Origin: Hahella sp. KA22
Lineage (GTDB): Bacteria > Pseudomonadota > Gammaproteobacteria > Pseudomonadales > Oleiphilaceae
Reading direction: 5' to 3'
Assembly: GCF_004135205.1 (NCBI RefSeq)
Contig: NZ_CP035490.1
Coordinates: forward strand, 4,073,644-4,137,643
Length of the DNA: 64,000 bases
Below, piece by piece: positions 27,573 through 36,094 of the stretch (its first letter is position 1; the number at the start of each line of letters is the position of its first letter). Position numbers and translations under genes: made by a program. The notes beneath the pieces were generated by a model. That model did no database searches, was not told the origin of the DNA, and saw nothing but the letters and a program-made list of their open reading frames with translations.

Positions 27573-30500
27573 CCTTAGCTGTTGTTGTTACCTGCGCCAA
27601 TCCTGCTTGCTGTTTGGCGTACTGCCCTGTCTGATTCTTGGTATACCAATAGTCGCGTTCGTCGAACGCATAGGTCGGCAGCCTCATTTTGGCGGCGCCG
27701 GCGCCTTCGTACAGACGCCGCCAGTCAATATGGAGCCCTTGCAGGAAACGCGATTGCAGCTGCGCCAGACAGGTTGGATCGTCAAGGTTTCCTGGGGCTA
27801 TCGCCTCATCTGCGGCCAGCGTTTGATTGTTCTGGCTTGGTTCATTCTGAGATTGGCCGTGTCGAGGCGCATGCACGCCAACATGACCGGATCGGAGTTG
27901 CGTCAGTAATTCATCCACGCCGCTCACCAGCCAGGCGTGGCGATACTCGAAATGTTCGCGCCCGTTGCTCAACGTGAAGGCCAGATCGAGCAATCCGCTC
28001 TCCCCTAGCTCCACGCGGCGTTCAGCCACGAAATGCGCCAGCGCCGCCACCTGTTTCTGCAACGCGCCGGCGGTGCGCGCGGAAACAGGAATCAGGTATT
28101 TGTCATACGGACTCACTGCACGGCGCTCCCGCCGCGGGGGCGCGGAAAGAACTACGTGGGCGTTGGCGCCGCCGAAACCGAAGGAACTGACTCCCGCCGT
28201 CAACGGGTGCTCGCTGCGCCAGGGAATGGCGTCCGCCAACACCTGAAATGGCGACGCTGACAGATCAATCTCCGGGTTCAGATGCTGGAAATGCAGATTC
28301 GCGGGCAGTTGTTCGTGCTCGAAGGCTTTGATGACTTTCACCACTGACGCTACGCCAGCCGCCGGCTCCAGATGGCCGATGTTGGATTTAACCGCGCCAA
28401 GCCAGACCGTTTGAGCGGTATTGCCGTCGGTCAACTCCTGTAAGGCGCGTTTCAGCGCCGCCACTTCGATGGGATCGCCCAGGCGGGTGCCTGTGCCGTG
28501 AGTTTCGATATAGCTGACCCGTTGCGCCAGTTCCGGCGTGTAAGCATCCAGCAGCAGGCGATACTGGGCGTTGGGGTTCGGCGCCGTCAGCGAATTAGCC
28601 TTGCCGCCGTGGTTCTCCGCCACGCTTTCAATCACAGCGTGAATGAGGTCTCCGTCCGCCTGCGCGTCCTGCAAGCGCTTGACCATAAAGCAGCCCACGC
28701 CTTCCCCTCTTACATAGCCATTGGCGCTGGCGTCGAAAGTGGCGCAACGGCTGTCCGGGGACATAAAACGCCCCGCATCCAGGCCTTCGTTAATCTGCGC
28801 ATCCAGAATCAGGTTGACGCCTCCCACCATGGCGGCGTCGCAGACCTGTGACTGCAGATCCCGACAGGCCTTCACCAGCGCCGTCAACGCTCCGGAGCAA
28901 GCCGTGTCCAAGGTAAATGACGGACCATTCCAGTCAAAAAAGGCGGAAATGCGGTTGGCCAGAATGCTCAGCGAATGTCCCGACAGCGAATACGGCGTCT
29001 GTTTTTCGCCGTCGCGAGCCTGCAGTAAGGCATAGTCGCTGCCGGTGGCCGCCATATAGCATCCTATGCGGCCGCCAGCTAATTGAGATGGCGCATAGCC
29101 CGCGTCCTCCAGCGCTCTCCAGGCGGCCTGCAGCAACATTCGCTGACGCGGGTCCATTCTGGTGGCTTCCAGGGGCGATATAGAGAAAAAGCGCGCGTCA
29201 AAACGTCTGACCGAGGAAATATATCCGGCGCGGTAGCCCGACAAAGAGCGGTCCGCCGGCGCAGCGGCGATACAGTCCTTACGATCCAATAAGGCGCGCC
29301 AGAAGCTTTCCGCATCGTCCCCGCCCGGCAAAGTGGCGGCCATCCCGACGATGGCCAGTCTGTCATCGTTGTTTCGGTTTTGGTTTTTGTCACGGCGACG
29401 ATCAGTTCGGCGCTCTTGCGAGTTGGCGATCCGCTCCGGAGATTGACGCTGACGGATAGCCCCGGCCACCTCGTTGATGGTGTTGAACTGATAGAACTCA
29501 TAGCTGCGAAACCTGATACCGAAACGCTGCTGAATCGCCGCGGCAAGCAGGTTGTAGCTAATGGAGTTCAGACCCAGCCACCCAAGAGGCTGATCAAGGT
29601 CCGGCGCGATGACATCGAGTTTTTCCCGGAGTAGATTCCGTATCTCCTGCTGCAGTCCCGGTTCTTGCGGAGCCGCTTCTAACGACGCTGACGACGCCGG
29701 TAACGGCTGCGTTATAAGCGGTAGGTCGGCCAACGCAGCTTCGCTCAGGAGTTTGACATCCGCTTTGCCGTTGGCGGTTAACGGAATACAGCTCAAGCGA
29801 TGCAGCGCTTTCGGCGCCATGTAATAAGGCAAGGCGCGCTGGAGCCATTGCATCGCGGCTGCAACGTCGAATCCGCTGCTCTCCGGGGCGCAGACAAAGC
29901 AACACAGATGCGCTTCCGGTTTATGCCTGACTACGGTGAAAACGGCGGCGTCCGGGGCGAACTCTTTCAGGCGGTGACTCACCTCGCCAGTGTCGACCCG
30001 ATAGCCGTTTACTTTGTACTGACTGTCCCGGCGGCCGACGTATTCTATGTCCTGATGGGACAGGTAATGCACGATATCGCCGGTTTTATAGGCGCGGACG
30101 CCATTCGGCAAAGTGACAAAAGCCTGCTCTGAGGGCGCGTTCAAATAGCCTTTGCCAACGCATTCGCCCGCGATCGTCAGTTCGCCCTGCATTCCCGGCG
30201 GCACGGAGTCGCCCTCCGCATCCAGAATGTAGTAGTCGCTATTGAAGACAGGCCGCCCCAGAGGAATCCGGTCCGCGTCCGTCACCCGGCGGCAGCTGGC
30301 CCAGATCGTCGCCTCGGTGGGCCCGTACATGTTGTATAACTGTCCGGTCTGTTGCAGCAGGTATTGCGCCAGCTCTTTATCCAACGCTTCGCCGCCGCAC
30401 AGAATGGTCAGTTCGCCAGCGGCGCGCCAGCCCGCCTGCTGCAACATACGCCAGGTTGACGGCGTCGCCTGCGCCACGTCCGCCCGCCATTGATTGAGCG

Positions 30501-32625
30501 CTTCCCCTAACAGCTCCGCGCTCACGCGGGTCTGATCGGAGACGATATGCAGCTCACCGCCGCACATCAGCGGTAATAGCAACTCAAGGATGGAAATATC
30601 GAAACTGATGGGCGTCAGGGCCAACATCCGCTCGCCAGCCTGAAAGCCCGGTGAGGCCTGCATTGACAAGAGAAAGTTCGCCAGATTGCCTTCGCTGATG
30701 GCCACGCCTTTGGGTCTGCCTGTCGATCCGGAGGTGAACATCACATAGGCCGTGGCGTCAGGGGGCGCGTCCGTCGTCAATGCCTGTTCAACCCTGTCGT
30801 CCGCAATGGCGGACTCTGTGGTCGCCAGGGCGAGCGAAGCGTCGACGTCGATGATCGCGGCGCCGGGAAACAGCGTTTCCGCTCGGGAGCGCGTGCGCGC
30901 ATCCACCAGGAGGACGCCGACATTGGCCACATCCATCATGTAGCTGAGCCGTTCATCGGGCAGCAGTGGGTCCATGGGCGTAAAGGCGCGCTGACACGCC
31001 AGGGCGCTCAGATAAGCTACCGGCAGCGCCGCCGTCCGCTCCAGAAATACGCCTAGGCTACTGTGCGCCGCAAAGACATTTGAAGAGCCATTTGTAGAGC
31101 CATTTGCAGGGGCCTCCAAAAGCGCCATGATTTCGCTATACAGGCGTCCGATGGCGGCGCTGGTTTGACGATACGTCAGGCTCGTCCGCTCATCGCTGAT
31201 GGCGGGCGCATTGGCGTACAGTCTGGCGGCATGCGCCACCCTTTGCAGAATGCGCGTATGCGGTGCGGACTCGTCACGTTCGCCGCAGATAACCGGCGTC
31301 AAAGGCTGGCTGAGGCGGCATTCACGCAGTGGACGCTCTGGCGTTGCGGCGATAAAGGCCGCGACTTTGACAAAATTATCCGCCAGCGCCGTCAGGGTTT
31401 CCCTCGCCATAAAACGGGAGGATGAATCGAAGGACAAAAACAGTTGATCGCCGTCGCAACTGAAGTTGATGGCGAGATCATTCTGGCCTCCAGTATCCGG
31501 ACGTTCGCTCAGCTTCACTTGGCATCCCGCCAACGCCGGCGCGGCGTAAGGCACAAGTCCATCAGAGGCGTTCACCACCAGATTAAGCAATCGGCCGCCA
31601 TGATTAGCGCGCGGGTCCGCCCACTCAACCCATTGCAGCGTGGGCGTGTGTTGATGCGGGCGTACGGCCTGTCGCGCCTGTTTGACGCTATTGAGCAATG
31701 CCGCGCCGTCTTGATCAGGGTTAACCTTGACGAATAGCGGAATCAGATTGGTGAAGCAGCCAAAGGCCTGCTGCTCGCCCCGACAATTGACCGTATGAGC
31801 GATAGTGACGCGTTCCTCGTCATGCTCTTCCGTCGCTGAGTACAGTTTTACAACTGCGGCGGTAACCGCGACGACGAACTGAAACAGGGTGAGATCGCGC
31901 TGTTCCAACAAGGCTCCGATTGGAGCGGCGCTCCCTTCGTCCAGTGCTGGTCTCTCGGTCAGCAAAGGTTTGCCAGCCAGCGTAGGGTTGATCGCCAGCG
32001 TACGCTTAACCGAGAGATACACGCCTTTCTCTTTCGGGGTTTTGAAACAAAACGGCAGCGTCTGCGACAGTCGCGCGCCTTGCAGGTTCGCCTTCCAGTA
32101 GTCAACGGACGCTTCATTAACCGGCGTTTCGCCGATTTGCGTAAACGATATTTTCGTTTCTTCCCTGCCCTGATCATCCAGGCGCTCCCGACGACGCCAA
32201 TAGTCAGACAATGTATTTATAAAGGGTTGATAGCACTCGCCGTCAAAGACCAAATGGCTAAATTCTAACTTCAGCCCAGTGACCTTATTATCCTCAGTAA
32301 AACAAGCAAATCTGAACAACTTGTCGCCGGCGGGATCAATGGGTTCTGAATGCATCCATTGCGACTTATCGGTAACGATATCCAGCACTTTATCGGGCAA
32401 TCTATTACAGCCGACAAAGAGCGCATCATCTCTTTCTGAAAAGAAACTTAACAGGCAGTTAAATCCATTTAAAAGCACTACTTTTAAAGCTTCATTTAAC
32501 ACCTGAAACTCAATGTTTCCGGCTAATTCAAACCGATACTTTAGTGTCAGGCCAGGATCATCAGGGTTACGTCGATAGCGCAGCCACTGAAACTGTTCAT
32601 AACGGGTTGCCTTACGTAATTTCAT
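27541..32625 (-). CDS. Hybrid NRPS-PKS: C-A-PCP-KS, first subunit (LkcA-like)
   Basis: A 1694-residue first protein of the assembly line. Condensation domain (about 1-435): SHLVFDG at 123-129 in place of HHxxxDG, keeping the second, catalytic His124 and Asp128. Adenylation domain (about 455-970): TSGSTGRPKG (631-640), YGPTE, YKTGD and Lys954 in NGKADVK. PCP: GLNSI, Ser1021. Ketosynthase (about 1088-1510): Cys1243 in DTACSGA, His1376, His1418. My hand alignment to PheA gives the specificity residues D-I-L-A-I-C-M-I-W-K, nearest in my memory to glycine codes such as DILQLGLIWK. The KS then hands an N-acyl-glycyl-type starter to a split module. Long AT-rich DNA upstream probably holds the operon promoter. 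The start has only a weak ribosome site. Confidence 0.9.
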   Translation of the reverse strand: MKLRKATRYEQFQWLRYRRNPDDPGLTLKYRFELAGNIEFQVLNEALKVVLLNGFNCLLSFFSERDDALFVGCNRLPDKVLDIVTDKSQWMHSEPIDPAGDKLFRFACFTEDNKVTGLKLEFSHLVFDGECYQPFINTLSDYWRRRERLDDQGREETKISFTQIGETPVNEASVDYWKANLQGARLSQTLPFCFKTPKEKGVYLSVKRTLAINPTLAGKPLLTERPALDEGSAAPIGALLEQRDLTLFQFVVAVTAAVVKLYSATEEHDEERVTIAHTVNCRGEQQAFGCFTNLIPLFVKVNPDQDGAALLNSVKQARQAVRPHQHTPTLQWVEWADPRANHGGRLLNLVVNASDGLVPYAAPALAGCQVKLSERPDTGGQNDLAINFSCDGDQLFLSFDSSSRFMARETLTALADNFVKVAAFIAATPERPLRECRLSQPLTPVICGERDESAPHTRILQRVAHAARLYANAPAISDERTSLTYRQTSAAIGRLYSEIMALLEAPANGSTNGSSNVFAAHSSLGVFLERTAALPVAYLSALACQRAFTPMDPLLPDERLSYMMDVANVGVLLVDARTRSRAETLFPGAAIIDVDASLALATTESAIADDRVEQALTTDAPPDATAYVMFTSGSTGRPKGVAISEGNLANFLLSMQASPGFQAGERMLALTPISFDISILELLLPLMCGGELHIVSDQTRVSAELLGEALNQWRADVAQATPSTWRMLQQAGWRAAGELTILCGGEALDKELAQYLLQQTGQLYNMYGPTEATIWASCRRVTDADRIPLGRPVFNSDYYILDAEGDSVPPGMQGELTIAGECVGKGYLNAPSEQAFVTLPNGVRAYKTGDIVHYLSHQDIEYVGRRDSQYKVNGYRVDTGEVSHRLKEFAPDAAVFTVVRHKPEAHLCCFVCAPESSGFDVAAAMQWLQRALPYYMAPKALHRLSCIPLTANGKADVKLLSEAALADLPLITQPLPASSASLEAAPQEPGLQQEIRNLLREKLDVIAPDLDQPLGWLGLNSISYNLLAAAIQQRFGIRFRSYEFYQFNTINEVAGAIRQRQSPERIANSQERRTDRRRDKNQNRNNDDRLAIVGMAATLPGGDDAESFWRALLDRKDCIAAAPADRSLSGYRAGYISSVRRFDARFFSISPLEATRMDPRQRMLLQAAWRALEDAGYAPSQLAGGRIGCYMAATGSDYALLQARDGEKQTPYSLSGHSLSILANRISAFFDWNGPSFTLDTACSGALTALVKACRDLQSQVCDAAMVGGVNLILDAQINEGLDAGRFMSPDSRCATFDASANGYVRGEGVGCFMVKRLQDAQADGDLIHAVIESVAENHGGKANSLTAPNPNAQYRLLLDAYTPELAQRVSYIETHGTGTRLGDPIEVAALKRALQELTDGNTAQTVWLGAVKSNIGHLEPAAGVASVVKVIKAFEHEQLPANLHFQHLNPEIDLSASPFQVLADAIPWRSEHPLTAGVSSFGFGGANAHVVLSAPPRRERRAVSPYDKYLIPVSARTAGALQKQVAALAHFVAERRVELGESGLLDLAFTLSNGREHFEYRHAWLVSGVDELLTQLRSGHVGVHAPRHGQSQNEPSQNNQTLAADEAIAPGNLDDPTCLAQLQSRFLQGLHIDWRRLYEGAGAAKMRLPTYAFDERDYWYTKNQTGQYAKQQAGLAQVTTTAKDGETDYERKR

Positions 32626-33789
32626 GAAGTTTTCTCAAGCATTAAAATCCCTAATTTCACTTGATAAAATGCCGACGCAAAGTTGCAGGGAACAACTAGC
32701 GACAATGCAACACCAGAGGAAACAGCATGCAGTCGCCGTCCCTCTCAGAAGCGGTGGAAATGTTTGAATGGCCCGCGCCATCCGCGTAAAACAAGCCAAA
32801 AGCCGCCCAGAATATATCTAGACACTTGTTTTTGTTAGCTTATTTTTTGAGATTAAATTGCGGGCGGACGAGTGCGTCCTGGCGAAAGTCGGAAAAGTAC
32901 ATCCATCACTTATTTACTCCTCGCGGGGAAACCCCAGCTTGCTACCCTTCTAGTCACAACATTGATTTGAGACTGCATGCAAAAAAAGAAACTATGCTTT
33001 CCTTTAATTACATACATCTGGAGACATGCTTATTCTGCTATGTCTTCAGAGATAGATTCATGAATTTAACATTAAAAAATGTTAGGAAGCGGATACATCA
33101 ATGCGCTCTTTTAGCGCTACAACACACCCTCTGCAATCTATGTCACAGCCGTCAATATACAGCCAGCTTCCACAGACCATTTGCAACCAATTGTTCACAA
33201 ATGGCCAACTCACGTTAGCGCATTATTTAAAACAGTTCAACCGGTAAAGAACAAGGTTATTAATACTTGGGAACGTTTACTTAAATTGATCTTATATTAA
33301 TTTGATTTGGCGCATTCTTTTAATTTTTATCTTTGTCAACCGTAGAAAATAACGTTGCGCAGTATGAATTTGCTACTAATAACGGATTACCTATAAATGT
33401 AGTAGATCTATTTATAATCAATCTTAAAAATTAGTTAATAAATACACGCCATTCAAGTCACGACATTACCTCATCTTTTCAACGCTCAAGCGCCACGGCC
33501 CCATTACCTGACAGAAACGTAACCTCACCGGCGTCCGCATTTTGGATCGTCTGTAAGTTCAGCGCAGGGCAGTAAAGAAGAGGGGGCAAAGCGCCATAAC
33601 CGTCTCGTTGTGAAGTGTTGGCGACTGCAGTCGTAATTGGGGGTGTGGAGTCTGGCGGGCTTTCGATAATGGCCCTGGGCTTACGCTTTTTTGCTAGCAC
33701 CGAATTACGAAGACGTCTGGTATGATCCGAAGGAGTTAAACGCCTCTTGGGCGAGCATCCCAACAACAAAAATCACGGAGTCTGGCGAG
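32626..33789. other. Long AT-rich region upstream of the biosynthetic operon
   Basis: About 1.16 kb between the first PKS-cluster gene (minus) and the HTH regulator gene (plus). It is AT-rich in most parts (33200-33480 especially) and is the natural place for the divergent promoters. Apart from the inverted repeat at 33017-33050, I see no gene. Open frames at 32826-33218 and 33479-33769 have no ribosome site and no recognisable protein pattern. Confidence 0.55.
33017..33050. promoter_or_regulatory. Imperfect inverted repeat upstream of the PKS operon
   Basis: TCTGGAGACAT (33017-33027) and ATGTCTTCAGA (33040-33050) match as inverted arms at 10 of 11 positions, separated by 12 bases. The site is about 400 bases upstream of the NRPS start. 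It could be a regulator site or an RNA hairpin. No evidence links it to the nearby HTH protein. Confidence 0.35.
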
Positions 33790-34554
33790 ATGCATATCGG
33801 GCCGAAGTTTTTACTTGCCGCCATTAGAAGAAGAATTAAAGACGAGGGGCTGAGTTACGGCTACTTGTCAGAGAAGACCGGCATTCCGCTGTCAAGCATC
33901 AAGCGCCACCTGCATAACCCGTCTCTGGGACTGGATAAGATCCTGATGTATGTCGGCTACCTCAATACCGACCTGGTGGAGCTGACCAAGCTCGCCAATA
34001 AGCTGCAGCACGAGAACGAGCTGTTTATTTCCGACAAACAGAGCGAGTTGTTTCTGGAGCACCCCTATCTGCTCGACTTCATCAATATGGTGACTTCTCA
34101 TAATATGACGCCGGAAGCTGTGGCGGAGAAACATGGGCTCAGCGAGACCAGTCTGCGCTTTTACCTGCGCATCGCCGAGATCCTCGGCTACATCGATGAC
34201 TTTGGCGACGGCTCCTTTTATCAGTCAGGACGTCGCTATCTGCTGGAGGAAGGCTCCGCCCTGGACAGCCTGTTTCGACGCCGCTTCCAGGAAGAATCCC
34301 TGTCCCATCCCGTTCACCCCGGCGTCTGCGTCGGCCGCATCAGAATGACGGAAGCCCAGAGAGTCCAACTCGAAGACGACCTTTACGACAAACTCATCGA
34401 ACTCAACGCCGTCAACTCCTCCAACGACGAAGGCGAACCCACCAACGTACTCATGCGCTGCACCCCAGGCAAACTAACCCAGTTTTCCGACGGCCTGCCG
34501 GATATAGACGGGCAATTGCTGAAGTATGTGTCGGAGATGTTTGCTAAGGCTTAG
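33790..34554 (+). CDS. HTH (XRE-like) transcriptional regulator
   Basis: A 254-residue protein. Start ATG 33790, with CGGAG about ten bases upstream; a longer upstream frame exists but its translation looks non-coding. The N-terminal about 65 residues form an XRE-type helix-turn-helix: LLAAIRRRIKDEGLSYGYLS, then EKTGIPLSSIKRHLHNP as recognition region and a following YVGYLNTDLVELTKLA helix. A second DNA-binding-like segment may lie near residues 115-140 (MTPEAVAEKHGLSETSLRFY). The C-terminal half is not recognised. It is divergent from the polyketide operon across a long AT-rich intergenic region, so it is a reasonable candidate for pathway control, though nothing in the sequence proves it. 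The last part of the gene shows strongly C-rich codon choice. Confidence 0.72.
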   Translation: MHIGPKFLLAAIRRRIKDEGLSYGYLSEKTGIPLSSIKRHLHNPSLGLDKILMYVGYLNTDLVELTKLANKLQHENELFISDKQSELFLEHPYLLDFINMVTSHNMTPEAVAEKHGLSETSLRFYLRIAEILGYIDDFGDGSFYQSGRRYLLEEGSALDSLFRRRFQEESLSHPVHPGVCVGRIRMTEAQRVQLEDDLYDKLIELNAVNSSNDEGEPTNVLMRCTPGKLTQFSDGLPDIDGQLLKYVSEMFAKA

Positions 34555-34994
34555 GGGGATTGGGCGTGATCGCGCAGGGAGGGTGCGGGTATTTTGCCAA
34601 CGCACCAGATTTTAAAAAGAATACGTAGGGGCGTTTTACAAGAACAGTTAGCTGAATCCTGTTATTTTCTGGCATGTTGAACGACACAGAAAAAAGGGCG
34701 TACCCAGTACAGAAACGGAACCTTTCGAGGCAGCATACGTTCTCTCAATTATAGCTATTTACACACTTTGAGAGACGACGCTTCGGCCTTCAACTTAGCA
34801 GACATAGAGCTTTGTGAAACTTAAGCCAATAGGCTGATTTAAAGGCAGTCAAGTGTGGTTTACGATCTTCAAACCGTGTGCTGAATTTAGTTGAGGAAGC
34901 TTATGTTGAAGAAATTTCATGAGCCATGATAAAGTCAGCCATTCAATAATCCCTCAAGCTTTTGACTACATTTTATTTGGAGTAAGACTCTATT
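34555..34994. other. Gene-free spacer before the toxin-immunity remnant
   Basis: About 440 bases with falling GC content. I find no open frame with a ribosome site and no hairpin with a T-run. It may mark the left edge of the acquired island that begins at about 35 kb. Confidence 0.4.
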
Positions 34995-35430
34995 ATGGAA
35001 GAACATTTACTGAGAGATAGCAAAACAACTGAAAGCTTTTTTATTGAGATCGGAGATTTCGATAGAATATACAAATCAGACAAAGAGCTAGTTCTATTTT
35101 TGTGGCGCGCATTTAGAACAGACGAACACGCCACAAACCCCTTGTATCCAGACTTTGAGAAAAGGGAGCTAAGAGATGGAAAATTCAGACGCGCTGATGT
35201 AACCATCAAGCAATTAAATGGGGAAAAATTGGGCTTACTTGGAAATACCGGCGGGGACAGATATTCCCGAAGGCATTTTGATCGTTAGAGATGATTATAA
35301 CGAAAGATTTGAAGCAACCCACTACTCTATCGTTCCAAACAGAGCAATGTCGGTTAGTACCTTTAAGAATCTACTGGACGAACTCTATACAAACATCCAG
35401 AAGAAAAAGAGAAAGATGAGCAATGGCTGA
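34995..35430 (+). pseudogene. Tse2-like ADP-ribosyltransferase-fold toxin gene, frameshifted
   Basis: Two overlapping frames make one protein. Frame 1 starts at ATG 34995 (GGAG upstream) and reads through ADVTIKQLNG before going off into unrelated sequence ending at 35288. The next frame continues with KNWAYLEIPAGTDIPEGI, then RDDYNERFEATHYSIVPN, to the stop at 35430. The junction is the run aatGGGGaaaaatt at about 35216-35229. Removing one G joins the frames into about 144 residues. The C-terminal part strongly resembles my memory of Pseudomonas aeruginosa Tse2, a type VI secretion toxin (IPDGTDIPPDLKV... QATHYTIMPAKPM). The next gene resembles its immunity protein. Either the toxin is inactivated, or there is a sequencing error or programmed frameshift in the G/A run. 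Confidence 0.75.
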
Positions 35431-35674
35431 TATTGATAATGATAATGATAATGATAATGATAATGATACTTTAATGGTTTCACTGCAAGCTGTCTTTGAA
35501 AGCATAAATAGATTTGAAGCTTTGCTGGAGTCAGAAACGCTCAGCGACCCGGAAAATATTACAGAATTACTCATGTCATACGATGAAGCCTTCAAAGTTC
35601 TCTCCAGTGTTTACAAAGAACAGCTGGCAAAAGGGGCGGATCTGCCGCCCTATGAAGCAATCGTGAAGAGATAA
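35423..35674 (+). CDS. Tsi2-like immunity (antitoxin) protein
   Basis: An 83-residue acidic protein whose ATG overlaps the toxin frame's stop by eight bases (ATGGCTGA), the tight coupling expected of a toxin-immunity pair. Residues 16-79 (TLMVSLQAVFESINRF... LMSYDEAFKVLSSVY... LPPYEAIV) line up closely with my memory of Tsi2 (TLMVAIQCVAARTREL... LVGYDLAADDLKNAY... LPPYDRLI), a small helical cytoplasmic protein that blocks Tse2. The N-terminus is replaced by an Asp-Asn repeat encoded by a GATAAT microsatellite. If the toxin gene is really broken, this is an orphan immunity gene that could still protect against kin attack. No secretion-system genes are in the window. Confidence 0.78.
   Translation: MADIDNDNDNDNDNDTLMVSLQAVFESINRFEALLESETLSDPENITELLMSYDEAFKVLSSVYKEQLAKGADLPPYEAIVKR
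35435..35467. repeat. GATAAT hexanucleotide repeat inside the immunity gene
   Basis: Five perfect GATAAT copies (35435-35464) plus GAT encode a Asp-Asn repeat. Copy-number change would alter the N-terminus by two residues per unit without breaking the frame. Confidence 0.9.
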
Positions 35675-36094
35675 TTTATCAAAAGTGTAAACTGAACGAA
35701 TTATCCATTTTTATGTATAGTCTGCTAGGCGCTGCCTCTTACTTCGATTTAAGAGGTTCGCCTTTTTCACGCTCTTTATTGAGGAGCACCGCCACCAATG
35801 CCGGAATCGGTATTGGAATTAGATCATCCGCCATCTGTCACCTACCATTTTTAGCTATTTAGCCCTCCACTCGCTGGCCTCCAATTATTTTATGTCTCTG
35901 GTCACTACCCCCCGTGTTGGGGATGACGGCCATTTGAAACCGAATAGTTGGAGGAGGAGCTAGCCAGTTCCGACCTATACTCGTTATCGGTTCTGCTACC
36001 AACTGGTTTTATTTTCAAGTATTAATATCTTCCGGTGTACACCTTCGAAAATAGGAGAATCATAAATTAATCAAAGAGTGCATATCTTAAGTCG
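35675..36094. other. Spacer with a truncated small gene
   Basis: About 420 bases between the immunity gene and the next minus-strand gene. It holds only the 31-residue frame at 35739-35834. The remainder (35835-36094) shows no credible gene or clear terminator. Confidence 0.4.
35739..35834 (-). pseudogene. 31-codon small ORF, probably a truncated gene
   Basis: ATG at 35832-35834 with AGGTGACAG just upstream reads MADDLIPIPIPALVAVLLNK then EREKGEPLKSK and stops. The IPIPALV...LLN-EREKG pattern is one I recall from small bacterial proteins of about 60-70 residues that continue with an acidic EEV-x-x-x-RD segment. Here the frame stops at that point, so it looks like the first half of such a gene. 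Family function is unknown to me. Confidence 0.35.

Noticed and set aside
32826-33218. Plus-strand open frame upstream of the regulator
   Set aside because: No ribosome site, Cys/His-rich random-looking translation, in AT-rich intergenic DNA.
33479-33769. Minus-strand 96-codon frame
   Set aside because: Low-complexity Pro/Arg-rich translation, overlaps the regulator's upstream region, no recognised domain.
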